From: an uncultured Prevotella sp.
GTDB lineage: Bacteria > Bacteroidota > Bacteroidia > Bacteroidales > Bacteroidaceae
Length of the DNA: 5,161 bases
NCBI GenBank assembly: GCA_900555035.1
Contig: USJX01000126.1
Location: 1-5,161 of the forward strand
Direction: 5' to 3'
Shown here: in pieces, positions 1 to 5,149 of the stretch
Layout of the letters: each line of letters starts with the position of its first letter
How positions within the stretch are numbered: the stretch's first letter is position 1
Notes under the pieces: generated by a model
Told to the model about the DNA's origin: nothing
Databases searched by the model: none
Seen by the model: the letters and a program-made list of their open reading frames with translations, nothing else
Program-made: the position numbers and the translations under genes

Positions 1-156
1 TCGCTACCTTTTTGACCTCTGTGTCATCTTATGAGGGCGGTTGCGGATTTGAGGTGATAGTAGATTTTTTTATAAACCTAACTAATCGACACCGACTTTG
101 CACCGACCGCCCAAGCTTAAAATTGGTATTTTTGTCTGAAAACCACATGCTTACGG
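1..156. other. Left-edge intergenic DNA, no supported gene
   Basis: No start-to-stop reading frame with recognisable protein character lies here. One forward frame is open from position 3 to a TAG at 177-179, but it has no start in the window and no familiar motif, so it is not called; it could be the tail of a gene starting further left. A 7-bp direct repeat CACCGAC occurs at 90-96 and 101-107, 11 bp apart (about one helical turn). A 7-bp inverted pair, GGGCGGT at 35-41 and ACCGCCC at 106-112, is also present. None has an assigned role. Confidence 0.4.
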
Positions 157-174
157 CATTTTTTGCAAAAAATG
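157..174. promoter_or_regulatory. 18-bp perfect palindrome, possible operator
   Basis: CATTTTTTGCAAAAAATG equals its own reverse complement over all 18 bases. It ends two bases before the TAnnTTTG box at 177-184, so it would occupy the spacer of a promoter serving the MBL gene, where a bound dimeric regulator could block RNA polymerase. Having no loop, it would fold poorly as an RNA terminator hairpin. The symmetry is seen directly; the operator role is inference. Confidence 0.35.
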
Positions 175-176
175 AG

Positions 177-184
177 TAGTTTTG
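177..184 (+). promoter_or_regulatory. Candidate -7 box for the MBL gene
   Basis: TAGTTTTG matches the Bacteroidota -7 consensus TAnnTTTG exactly. The nearest upstream TTTG (162-165) is only 11 bp away, not the usual 19-21, so the -33 element is not convincing. Transcription would start near 190, leaving a leader of about 107 nt. That leader would begin with an inverted pair (TGAATCT at 191-197, AGATTCA at 211-217) and then carry the two tandem repeats at 230-272. Confidence 0.35.
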
Positions 185-229
185 TGGGCGTGAATCTTCT
201 CTGTAATAAGAGATTCAAATCTTCCTGCT

Positions 230-272
230 GATGAGGAAATCTATTCCTGAAGATGAGGGAATCTATTCCTGA
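230..272 (+). repeat. Tandem 21-bp repeat with hairpin in MBL leader
   Basis: Two copies, 230-250 and 252-272, differ at one position and repeat with a 22-bp period. Each can fold into a 5-bp stem with a 5-nt loop: AGGAA/TTCCT at 234-238/244-248, and AGGGA/TTCCT at 256-260/266-270. The single difference (A to G) keeps the stem through a G-U pair. The repeat ends 25 bases before the ATG at 298, so it would lie in the untranslated leader and could affect message stability or translation. The function is unknown. Confidence 0.6.
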
Positions 273-297
273 TGTGGGAGATTGAGATAAAATAAAT

Positions 298-1173
298 ATG
301 AATCATAACGAAAATAGCGAAAAGATGAATCAAATTACGATGCTCGGAACGGGAAATGCTACGGTTTCCCAGATTTATAATACTTGTTTTCTTCTCCAGA
401 CTTCCAGCACTCTGCTGCTGGTGGATGCAGGCGGAGGAAACGGAATATTGGCGCAGCTGAGAAAGGCGGGTGTTCAGATTTCTGATATTCATCACCTCTT
501 CGTTACCCATGCGCATACCGACCACGTGCTGGGCGTGATCTGGGTAATCCGAATGGTGGCACAATGCAAGGGTTATGGGGGATTGCTCCATGTGTATGGA
601 AACGACAAGGTGATGAAGGTAATCAAGACCATCATCGATATGATTCTTGCCAAGAAGCAACTGGCTAAGGTGGCTGAAAGGGTGGTGTTCCATCAGCTGG
701 AAGATGGCGATTGTTTCGAAGTGGGGGATTTGAAGCTGGAATGCTTTGATATTCAATCTACTAAGGAAAAACAGTTTGGATTCCGGGCTGAGTTGCCTGC
801 TGTTTCTGAAGATAATGCTGCATCTGATAATGCTTCAGAAGATAATCATGCTAAACCTTTGGTCTTGGCGTGCCTGGGCGATGAGCCTTATAACGAGCAG
901 AACCGTCGCTACATAGAGGGGGCGGACTGGATGATGTGCGAGGCGTTCTGTCTTTATGCCGACCGAGATACGTTCAAACCTTACGAGAAATGCCACAGCA
1001 CGGCGCTTGATGCCGGAAAACTGGCGGAGGAACTGGGGGTGAAGAATCTCATTCTTTATCATACGGAAGAGAAAACGCTGGATAATCGTAAGGAAAATTA
1101 TACCCGTGAAGCTGCTGAGAACTTCAAAGGTAGAATCTTCGTTCCGGATGATTTGGAAGTGATAGAGCTGTAG
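298..1173 (+). CDS. MBL-fold metallohydrolase, RNase Z-like
   Basis: A 291-residue cytoplasmic protein with no signal peptide. The N-terminal strand and glycine loop (MLGTGNA, about residues 15-21) are followed by the metal motif HxHxDH at His71, His73, Asp75 and His76. Later come Leu-Gly-Asp with Asp195, a Glu-Ala pair at 215-216 like the RNase Z HEAT motif (with Cys in place of its His), His233-Ser-Thr, and a terminal Leu-Tyr-His (His255). This order is that of the RNase Z/arylsulfatase-like branch of MBL enzymes, which hydrolyse phosphodiester or ester bonds with two zinc ions. The substrate cannot be told. Oddities: no His occurs between residues 133 and 183, where the family's middle metal ligand normally lies (Gln153 is a likely equivalent), and residues 172-186 are an Asp-Asn-rich repeat. 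Met10 (position 325) sits just before the first strand and may be the true start; 298 was kept because of its A-rich upstream context. Confidence 0.9.
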   Translation: MNHNENSEKMNQITMLGTGNATVSQIYNTCFLLQTSSTLLLVDAGGGNGILAQLRKAGVQISDIHHLFVTHAHTDHVLGVIWVIRMVAQCKGYGGLLHVYGNDKVMKVIKTIIDMILAKKQLAKVAERVVFHQLEDGDCFEVGDLKLECFDIQSTKEKQFGFRAELPAVSEDNAASDNASEDNHAKPLVLACLGDEPYNEQNRRYIEGADWMMCEAFCLYADRDTFKPYEKCHSTALDAGKLAEELGVKNLILYHTEEKTLDNRKENYTREAAENFKGRIFVPDDLEVIEL

Positions 1174-1183
1174 GATTTTTCCT

Positions 1184-1200
1184 TCATCTGATGATTTTTT
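1184..1200 (+). terminator. Weak possible terminator after the MBL gene
   Basis: Eleven bases after the TAG stop, TCAT (1184-1187) can pair with ATGA (1191-1194) around a 3-nt loop, followed by six T residues. The stem is too short to be convincing alone. The large palindrome that begins immediately afterwards may do more to end transcription. Confidence 0.2.
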
Positions 1201-1423
1201 CTTCATCGGATTACGCGGATGAAACGGATGCCTGAACCACATTCCTCGGATTACGCACGGAATTTAAACGGAAACTCGACCTGGCGGTCGTAACAGATGC
1301 TCTCTATTATCTCCCTATTGCAAGGTGACAGCCATGGCCGTTTGCCCTAGTTTCCGATTAAAATCCGTGCGTAATCGCTTAAGCAAGAATGTCTCCGATA
1401 ACTCCGCGTATTCCGATGAAGAG
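1199..1423. repeat. Large imperfect nested palindrome between convergent genes
   Basis: Two pairs of inverted arms share nearly the same centre, near 1311-1312. The outer arms, 1201-1219 and 1403-1421, match at 18 of 19 positions. The inner arms, 1249-1278 and 1347-1376, match at 27 of 30. A further ACATTC/GAATGT pair lies between them on each side. The motif CGGATTACGC occurs at 1207-1216 and 1247-1256, with inverted near-copies at 1370-1378 and 1406-1415. The core holds two smaller dyads: CGACC/GGTCG around 1277-1290 and GCCATGGC at 1331-1338. The element fills most of the gap between the ends of the MBL gene and cydB. It could be a foldback or MITE-like element, a dispersed intergenic repeat, or a two-way terminator. 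No transposase gene and no clear target-site duplication were seen. Confidence 0.75.
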
Positions 1424-1473
1424 CTCTCCGAAATCTATCATGGCGTTGAAGAGACTCACTTTTTCTGCCTTTT

Positions 1474-2637
1474 TTAATACGCTTCTCCCTGCTCTATTTC
1501 TTCCTGCGTGATGCGCTTGCGGTCGATGGCACGCCAGGCGAAGACGATGTAGGCGAGGACGAACGGGATGAGGAGGGAAACTATCGCCATGGTGCGGAGC
1601 GTGAACTCGCTGCTGCAGCTGTTGGCGAGGGTGAGCGAACTCTGAAGGTCGATGTTCGACGGATAGTAGGCGGTGTCGTTCCAGCCGGCTATCAGCAGCA
1701 GAACTAGCACGGTGAGCACGGTTCCGATGCCCGTAAACCAGATTCCCTTTCTATACTGCACGCTTCTCGATGACTTGTAAATGCCGAAAAGTACGAGCAC
1801 TATTCCTATTAATAATAGGGCTGATAGGATTGGCATCTCCAGAAGATTGTGAAGATACTTCATGCTCTCTATCGTAATGCAGCCCGCAGATGCTGCGCTT
1901 ATTCCTGTCTCTGCTGCCGTGCTGAAGCCGTCCTTTATCATTAATCTGATGAGGAATGGCAGGAAGAACAATAGGAAAATCAGGGCATTCCATGGCAACT
2001 GGCGGGTGCAGCGCTCCTGAATCTGCTGGTGCTCGATGTTGTTCTTGATGTAGAGCATGCCCAGGATGCGGGCTAGCATCAGTACGGCAAGTCCCAGCAC
2101 CACATTCCATGGGTCGAGCAGAGCATCAAGACCATGACTGGCGTTTGCCCATCGGCTGATGACGGGTTGCAGACTGTTGGTAATATTGCCCTTATCAATC
2201 AGAAAATTGCTGCCGTTGAAGAAGGTGGCTACGGCGCCGCCAAGAAGCAGCGGCCCTACGATGCCGTTGATGATGAGGCAAATCTGAAAGGTCTTTGGTC
2301 CAAGAAAATTACCTATCTTGTTCTGAAATTCATAGCTCACGGCTTGAATCACAAACGAGAACAGGATGATCATCCACAGCCAGTAGGCTCCGCCGAAACT
2401 GGTGCTGTAGAACAAAGGGAACGAGGCGAAGAAGGCTCCGCCGAAGGTGACGAGCGTGGTGAAGGTGAACTCCCACTTTCTGCCCGTGGAGTTGATGATG
2501 AGGCGACGCTCTTCTTCCGTTTTTCCCAAACAGAAAATCAAGGTGTTGGCTCCCTGTACAAACATGAGAAACACCAGCAGGGCTCCTAATAATGATACGA
2601 GGAACCACCAGTATGATTGCAAAAATTCGTATGTCAT
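1474..2637 (-). CDS. cydB: Cytochrome bd quinol oxidase, subunit II
   Basis: The second core subunit of the membrane cytochrome bd complex, 387 residues, which pairs with CydA to reduce oxygen to water with electrons from quinol. About nine hydrophobic segments are visible, near residues 9-36, 59-79, 84-104, 118-140, 173-197, 215-234, 264-287, 299-318 and 348-369. Family landmarks are INSTGRKWE (48-56), the GGAFFASFPLFY segment (66-77), NGIVGPLLLG (124-133), and the C-terminal block with YYPSNIDLQSSLT (324-336) followed by SSEFTL. The first helix has Gln-Gly-Ala-Asn (28-31) where the E. coli protein has Asp-Gly-Phe-Asp, and Trp55-Glu56 where E. coli has Trp57-Asp58. The ATG lies 87 bp after the cydA stop, with no good Shine-Dalgarno, as is usual in this phylum. 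The protein is complete, ending in TAA. It is probably cotranscribed from the promoter upstream of the DUF4492 gene. Confidence 0.96.
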   Translation of the reverse strand: MTYEFLQSYWWFLVSLLGALLVFLMFVQGANTLIFCLGKTEEERRLIINSTGRKWEFTFTTLVTFGGAFFASFPLFYSTSFGGAYWLWMIILFSFVIQAVSYEFQNKIGNFLGPKTFQICLIINGIVGPLLLGGAVATFFNGSNFLIDKGNITNSLQPVISRWANASHGLDALLDPWNVVLGLAVLMLARILGMLYIKNNIEHQQIQERCTRQLPWNALIFLLFFLPFLIRLMIKDGFSTAAETGISAASAGCITIESMKYLHNLLEMPILSALLLIGIVLVLFGIYKSSRSVQYRKGIWFTGIGTVLTVLVLLLIAGWNDTAYYPSNIDLQSSLTLANSCSSEFTLRTMAIVSLLIPFVLAYIVFAWRAIDRKRITQEEIEQGEAY

Positions 2638-2724
2638 AATACTTTCGGGTTTTGTTGTTTACTGAAAAACTATCCTATGATTCTTTTCGATATCTTTCTG
2701 AAAAAACATTGATTATCAGAGAGA
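2638..2724 (-). other. 87-bp cydA-cydB spacer
   Basis: An AT-rich gap inside the operon. On the reverse strand it has two copies of a GTTTTTCAG-like motif (complement of CTGAAAAAC, at 2662-2670 and 2698-2707). A TAGTTTTT resembles a -7 box but lacks the final G and a good -33 partner. No hairpin terminator was seen, so read-through from cydA to cydB is expected. Confidence 0.45.
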
Positions 2725-4263
2725 TTATTCATATTCCGGTCCTTTCTTGATCTGCTTCACCAGGATGCTGATTTCCACGGCGAGCATGGTGGTGAAGAGT
2801 GCCAGGAAGATGAAGAAGGTGGTGGCCACGCTGCCTGCCTCGACGTCGGAGATGGCGGCACTTACTGGCAGCAGGTCTTGGATGGTCCAAGGCTGGCGAC
2901 CAATTTCTGCTACTATCCAGCCCGATTCTGAGGCGATGTAAGCCAGAGGAATCATGATGATGGCGGAAATGAGGAACCATCGGTATTGGGCGATTTCCTT
3001 CTTATAAACCAAAAATAGGCTGAGGGCGAAGAAGAGGATGAGCAGGCAGCCTACTCCCACCATCAGGCGGAAGGCGTAGAAGCAGATAGGGATGCTCGGT
3101 ACCAGTTCCTTGGCGTCCTTGATGTAACTATATCCGAAGTATTTCATATTCTCCTTCAAGATTGGCAGCTGGTCTTTCGCCTTGGTTTCGCGATAGGTTT
3201 TCAGGGCAACAATCGCCTTCTTTCCCCGGGCTATCTTCTCCTGCACGGATGGTTCCCGGGTGCCATCCTCGTGGGTGTAACCTTTGAGGATATCGTTCAC
3301 GCCTGGCACGTAACCATCGGCTGTGCGGGTGGCTAAGAACGATAGCATGTTGGGGATGGCGATGCGCATGGCTGGCTCCTGCACGTTTTCGTAATCGGGC
3401 TGCCGGAAGGGATGAACGGCTGCTATCGCCGTAAGGCTCTCACCCTTTCCACCATTATATAATGCTTCCATCGCAGCCAGTTTCATTGGCTGCACCTGTG
3501 CCACCCGATAGGCGGAGTTGTCGCCGGTCATCGCAGCCAGCAGGGTGGCGATGAGTCCTACTCCGGCACCCATCTTGATGCTCGCCTTGGCCAGCTGGGT
3601 TTCTCTCTTCTTCAGGAGATACCAGCAGCTTACGGCTACCACGAAGGTGGCACCGATGATCCAGGATGAGGTGACGGTGTGGGTGAACTTGTTGATGGCG
3701 AATGGCGAGAGTGCCACATCCAGGAAGGAGGTCATCTCGAAGCGCATGGTGTCGGGATTGAATTCCTGACCCACCGGATATTGCATCCAGGCGTTGGCTA
3801 CGAGAATCCACCAGGCAGAAATGGTGGCGCCAAGTCCCGTGAGCCAGGTGGAGGCAAGGTGGAAGCCCCGGCTCACCTTATCCCAGCCGAAGAACATCAC
3901 CGCCACGAAGGTGCTCTCCATGAAGAAAGCCAGGATGCCTTCGATGGCTAGGGGAGCGCCGAATACGTCGCCCACGAACCAGGAGTAGTTGCTCCAGTTG
4001 GTGCCGAATTCAAACTCCAGGATGATGCCTGTGGCAACGCCCATGGCGAAGTTCACGCCAAAGAGTTTTTGCCAGAAACGGGTTACGTGCTTCCAGAACG
4101 GCTTGTTGGTGCGGTAGTAACATGTTTCGGCAATGCCCATGATTACTGCCAGTCCCAGGGTGAGCGGCACGAACAGCCAATGGTAGATGGCCGTGAGTGC
4201 GAATTGCGCCCTCGACCAGTCAATGGTGGCTGATGTAATGTCTAACAATAGATTTGTCATCAT
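2725..4263 (-). CDS. cydA: Cytochrome bd quinol oxidase, subunit I
   Basis: The catalytic haem-bearing subunit, 512 residues, in the cytoplasmic membrane; it oxidises quinol and passes electrons through haems b558, b595 and d to oxygen. By motif alignment with E. coli CydA, the visible equivalents are His28 (His19, high-spin haem ligand), Glu108 and Glu116 (Glu99, Glu107) in GAPLAIEGILAFFMESTF, Asn157, His195 and Met401 (His186 and Met393, b558 ligands), Arg399, Lys261 and Glu266 (Lys252, Glu257 of the Q-loop), Trp449, Glu453 and the GRQPW motif at 455-459. Glu266 to Met401 spans 135 residues, close to the 136 of E. coli, so this is the long-Q-loop type. Two ATG codons are adjacent; the first is taken, giving about nine extra N-terminal residues relative to E. 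coli. The DUF4492 gene lies 97 bp upstream and cydB 87 bp downstream. In Bacteroides, this oxidase supports oxygen use at nanomolar levels. No defects were seen. Confidence 0.97.
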   Translation of the reverse strand: MMTNLLLDITSATIDWSRAQFALTAIYHWLFVPLTLGLAVIMGIAETCYYRTNKPFWKHVTRFWQKLFGVNFAMGVATGIILEFEFGTNWSNYSWFVGDVFGAPLAIEGILAFFMESTFVAVMFFGWDKVSRGFHLASTWLTGLGATISAWWILVANAWMQYPVGQEFNPDTMRFEMTSFLDVALSPFAINKFTHTVTSSWIIGATFVVAVSCWYLLKKRETQLAKASIKMGAGVGLIATLLAAMTGDNSAYRVAQVQPMKLAAMEALYNGGKGESLTAIAAVHPFRQPDYENVQEPAMRIAIPNMLSFLATRTADGYVPGVNDILKGYTHEDGTREPSVQEKIARGKKAIVALKTYRETKAKDQLPILKENMKYFGYSYIKDAKELVPSIPICFYAFRLMVGVGCLLILFFALSLFLVYKKEIAQYRWFLISAIIMIPLAYIASESGWIVAEIGRQPWTIQDLLPVSAAISDVEAGSVATTFFIFLALFTTMLAVEISILVKQIKKGPEYE

Positions 4264-4360
4264 AGTTGAATGGTTTAAAATTGTTATTATATAATGTTTT
4301 TGTATTTTATTTATTTTGTATTCATTTTATTTCGATGGTAGAAGGTTGGAATACAGCTTC
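4264..4360 (-). other. 97-bp DUF4492-cydA spacer
   Basis: A strongly AT-rich untranslated stretch between the first two genes of the operon. On the reverse strand it contains no TAnnTTTG box and no hairpin followed by T residues, so neither an internal promoter nor a terminator is supported. A low-structure A/T-rich sequence before a start codon is the usual translation context in Bacteroidota and may serve cydA here. Confidence 0.4.
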
Positions 4361-4573
4361 TTATCTGTTGAGAATTTCCTTGAATACGAAGCCAGCCTTG
4401 TCTCCATTCTTTGCATTTGTATTGATAAAATCAGGAAAGAAGAAGAGTTTGAGCACCAGGAAGATGATGGCAAGCTTGATGAGGATGATGGTCCAGAGCG
4501 TCTTGCCCAGGGTCATCTTCCTGAAACCATCGTAATAGAGATGGAATATTTGGGATAGCAGTCCTTTTTTCAT
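4361..4573 (-). CDS. DUF4492-type small membrane protein
   Basis: A 70-residue protein recognised from memory as the DUF4492 type, often encoded directly before cydA in Bacteroidota; its function is not established. Residues 1-22 are basic and aromatic, with a YYDGFRKMTLGKTLW stretch (13-27). One membrane helix follows at about 23-46, rich in Ile, Leu and Phe, then a Phe-Phe-Pro-Asp turn (45-48) and a short soluble tail ending DKAGFVFKEILNR. The positive N-terminus suggests an N-in orientation. It is the first gene after a strong promoter and lies ahead of cydA and cydB in the same orientation. By analogy with CydX/CydS, the small single-helix subunits of other bd oxidases, it may be an accessory subunit or assembly factor; that is inference. 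The ATG at 4573 gives a leader of only about 20 nt. Confidence 0.87.
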   Translation of the reverse strand: MKKGLLSQIFHLYYDGFRKMTLGKTLWTIILIKLAIIFLVLKLFFFPDFINTNAKNGDKAGFVFKEILNR

Positions 4574-4599
4574 CGGCTTATTATTTTAAAATTCTGCTG

Positions 4600-4631
4600 C
4601 AAATCTACAATAAATATTTGTAACTACCAAA
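4600..4631 (-). promoter_or_regulatory. Main cyd operon promoter
   Basis: Read on the reverse strand, TTTG (4631-4628) is followed after exactly 20 bp by TAGATTTG (4607-4600). This fits the Bacteroidota primary-sigma consensus (TTTG, 19-21 bp, TAnnTTTG) without a mismatch. Transcription should begin near 4593-4596, about 20 nt before the DUF4492 ATG, and drive DUF4492, cydA and cydB together. Confidence 0.8.
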
Positions 4632-4636
4632 TATTT
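4612..4636. promoter_or_regulatory. 25-bp dyad inside the cyd promoter, likely operator
   Basis: AAATATTTG (4612-4620) and CAAATATTT (4628-4636) are perfect 9-bp inverted arms separated by 7 bp. The dyad covers the -33 box and most of the spacer, a position where a bound dimer would compete with RNA polymerase. The TTTG-N7-CAAA core does not match the standard FNR (TTGAT-N4-ATCAA) or Rex spacing, so the regulator is not named. Oxygen or redox control would make sense for this operon but is inference. Confidence 0.55.
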
Positions 4637-4974
4637 TATTGAAAAATATACAAAAAAGGAAAGAATTTGTTTTTATATAGTATGTAATGGGTAGGTTTTG
4701 ATGCTTTTGCCCTATCTTTTCTGAAAACTTGCATTTTATTCCCTTATGTTAAAATCTCCATGAGAAAAATAGCCTATCTTTGCAATCTACCGTCCCCGGA
4801 GGTTACTTGCGAAACTTGAATTTTTTATTTTAATGCAATATGCCACAAAGTTCTTGCGAATGTTACTGCGCAGGAATCTTGCGAATGATATTGCAAAATT
4901 ACGGATAAGGAAAGAGAAGGATTTTAATATAACGGAATTTTTTCGGATAAGATTTGTTTTTTTATGGAATAAGG
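4637..4974. other. AT-rich intergenic region, no supported gene
   Basis: This stretch separates the cyd promoter from a forward promoter near 4998. Frames open on either strand are low-complexity, Phe/Ile/Lys-rich by base composition and resemble no protein I know. It holds an isolated TATCTTTG at 4775-4782 without a suitable -33 box, a small interrupted GC-rich dyad at 4789-4803, and the TTGCGAA repeats listed separately. The 8-bp inverted pair TGCAATAT (4834-4841) and ATATTGCA (4888-4895) encloses two of those repeats. Confidence 0.45.
4806..4887 (+). repeat. Three CTTGCGAA direct repeats
   Basis: CTTGCGAA occurs at 4806-4813, 4853-4860 and 4878-4885. The last two extend to an 11-bp identity (TCTTGCGAATG, 4852-4862 and 4877-4887), 25 bp apart. 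They could be binding sites for a regulator of the gene beyond the right edge or remnants of a decayed repeat. Their role is unknown. Confidence 0.4.
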
Positions 4975-5005
4975 CTTGCTGTTTCATCATAATTCGTTAT
5001 CTTTG
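4975..5005 (+). promoter_or_regulatory. Forward promoter at the right edge
   Basis: TATCTTTG (4998-5005) is a perfect TAnnTTTG box, and CTTG (4975-4978) lies 19 bp upstream as a near-consensus -33 element. Transcription would start at about 5011-5014, exactly where the 30-bp tandem repeat begins, and run off the right end of the window. Confidence 0.6.
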
Positions 5006-5010
5006 CACTA

Positions 5011-5070
5011 TTTATAGGATAAGCTGGATTTCAGCAAGTTTTTATAGGATAAGCTGGGTCTCAGCAAGTA
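5011..5070 (+). repeat. 30-bp tandem duplication in a transcript leader
   Basis: Two adjacent 30-bp units, 5011-5040 and 5041-5070, match at 27 of 30 positions. Each contains a GCTG/CAGC stem around a 5-nt loop, so the transcript could form two successive small hairpins. The duplication starts where transcription from the promoter at 4998-5005 should begin. It is not a CRISPR array, because no spacer separates the units. Confidence 0.75.
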
Positions 5071-5083
5071 GAATTAAAATATA

Positions 5084-5149
5084 ATGAGAAGAAATGTAGA
5101 ATTAATTACCTCAGTTCGGGATAACGAGCTCTATCTAAAGGCTTTATAA
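5084..5149 (+). CDS. Possible 21-residue leader ORF
   Basis: ATG at 5084 opens a 21-codon frame ending in TAA at 5147-5149, encoding MRRNVELITSVRDNELYLKAL. It lies about 70 nt after the predicted transcript start and follows an A/T-rich stretch suited to Bacteroidota initiation. The peptide is polar and charged, without a signal or membrane helix, and I do not recognise it. It could be a leader peptide for a gene beyond the window, the start of a gene broken by a stop, or chance. Confidence 0.25.
   Translation: MRRNVELITSVRDNELYLKAL

Noticed and set aside
127..134. TATTTTTG as the MBL promoter
   Set aside because: It fits TAnnTTTG, but the nearest upstream TTTG (97-100) is 26 bp away, and a box nearer the gene exists.
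3..179. Forward frame open for 58 codons to a TAG at 177-179
   Set aside because: There is no start codon context, no recognisable motif, and it runs through the 18-bp palindrome; it could be an upstream gene tail but cannot be supported.
241..756. Reverse-strand ORF of 171 codons opposite the MBL gene
   Set aside because: It is antisense to a well-supported gene, and its His/Ser/Gln-rich translation has no domain character.
1379..1441. Reverse-strand 20-residue ORF (MIDFGELFIGIRGVIGDILA) just after cydB
   Set aside because: It overlaps the right arm of the large palindrome, which explains the sequence better; nothing else supports translation.
2134..2589. Forward ORF of 151 codons opposite cydB
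   Set aside because: It is a shadow of cydB, whose membrane helices and motifs are clear on the other strand.
4266..4558. Two overlapping forward ORFs opposite the DUF4492 gene
   Set aside because: They are antisense to a recognised small protein with its own promoter, and their translations change character where they leave it.
4616..4632. FNR- or Rex-type box in the cyd promoter
   Set aside because: The arms TTTG and CAAA are 7 bp apart, which does not match the TTGAT-N4-ATCAA spacing or the Rex site.
4775..4782. TATCTTTG as a second forward promoter
   Set aside because: The -7 box is perfect, but no TTTG-like element lies 19-21 bp upstream and no ORF follows closely.
5011..5070. CRISPR repeats
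   Set aside because: There are only two units, directly abutting with no spacer and no cas genes.
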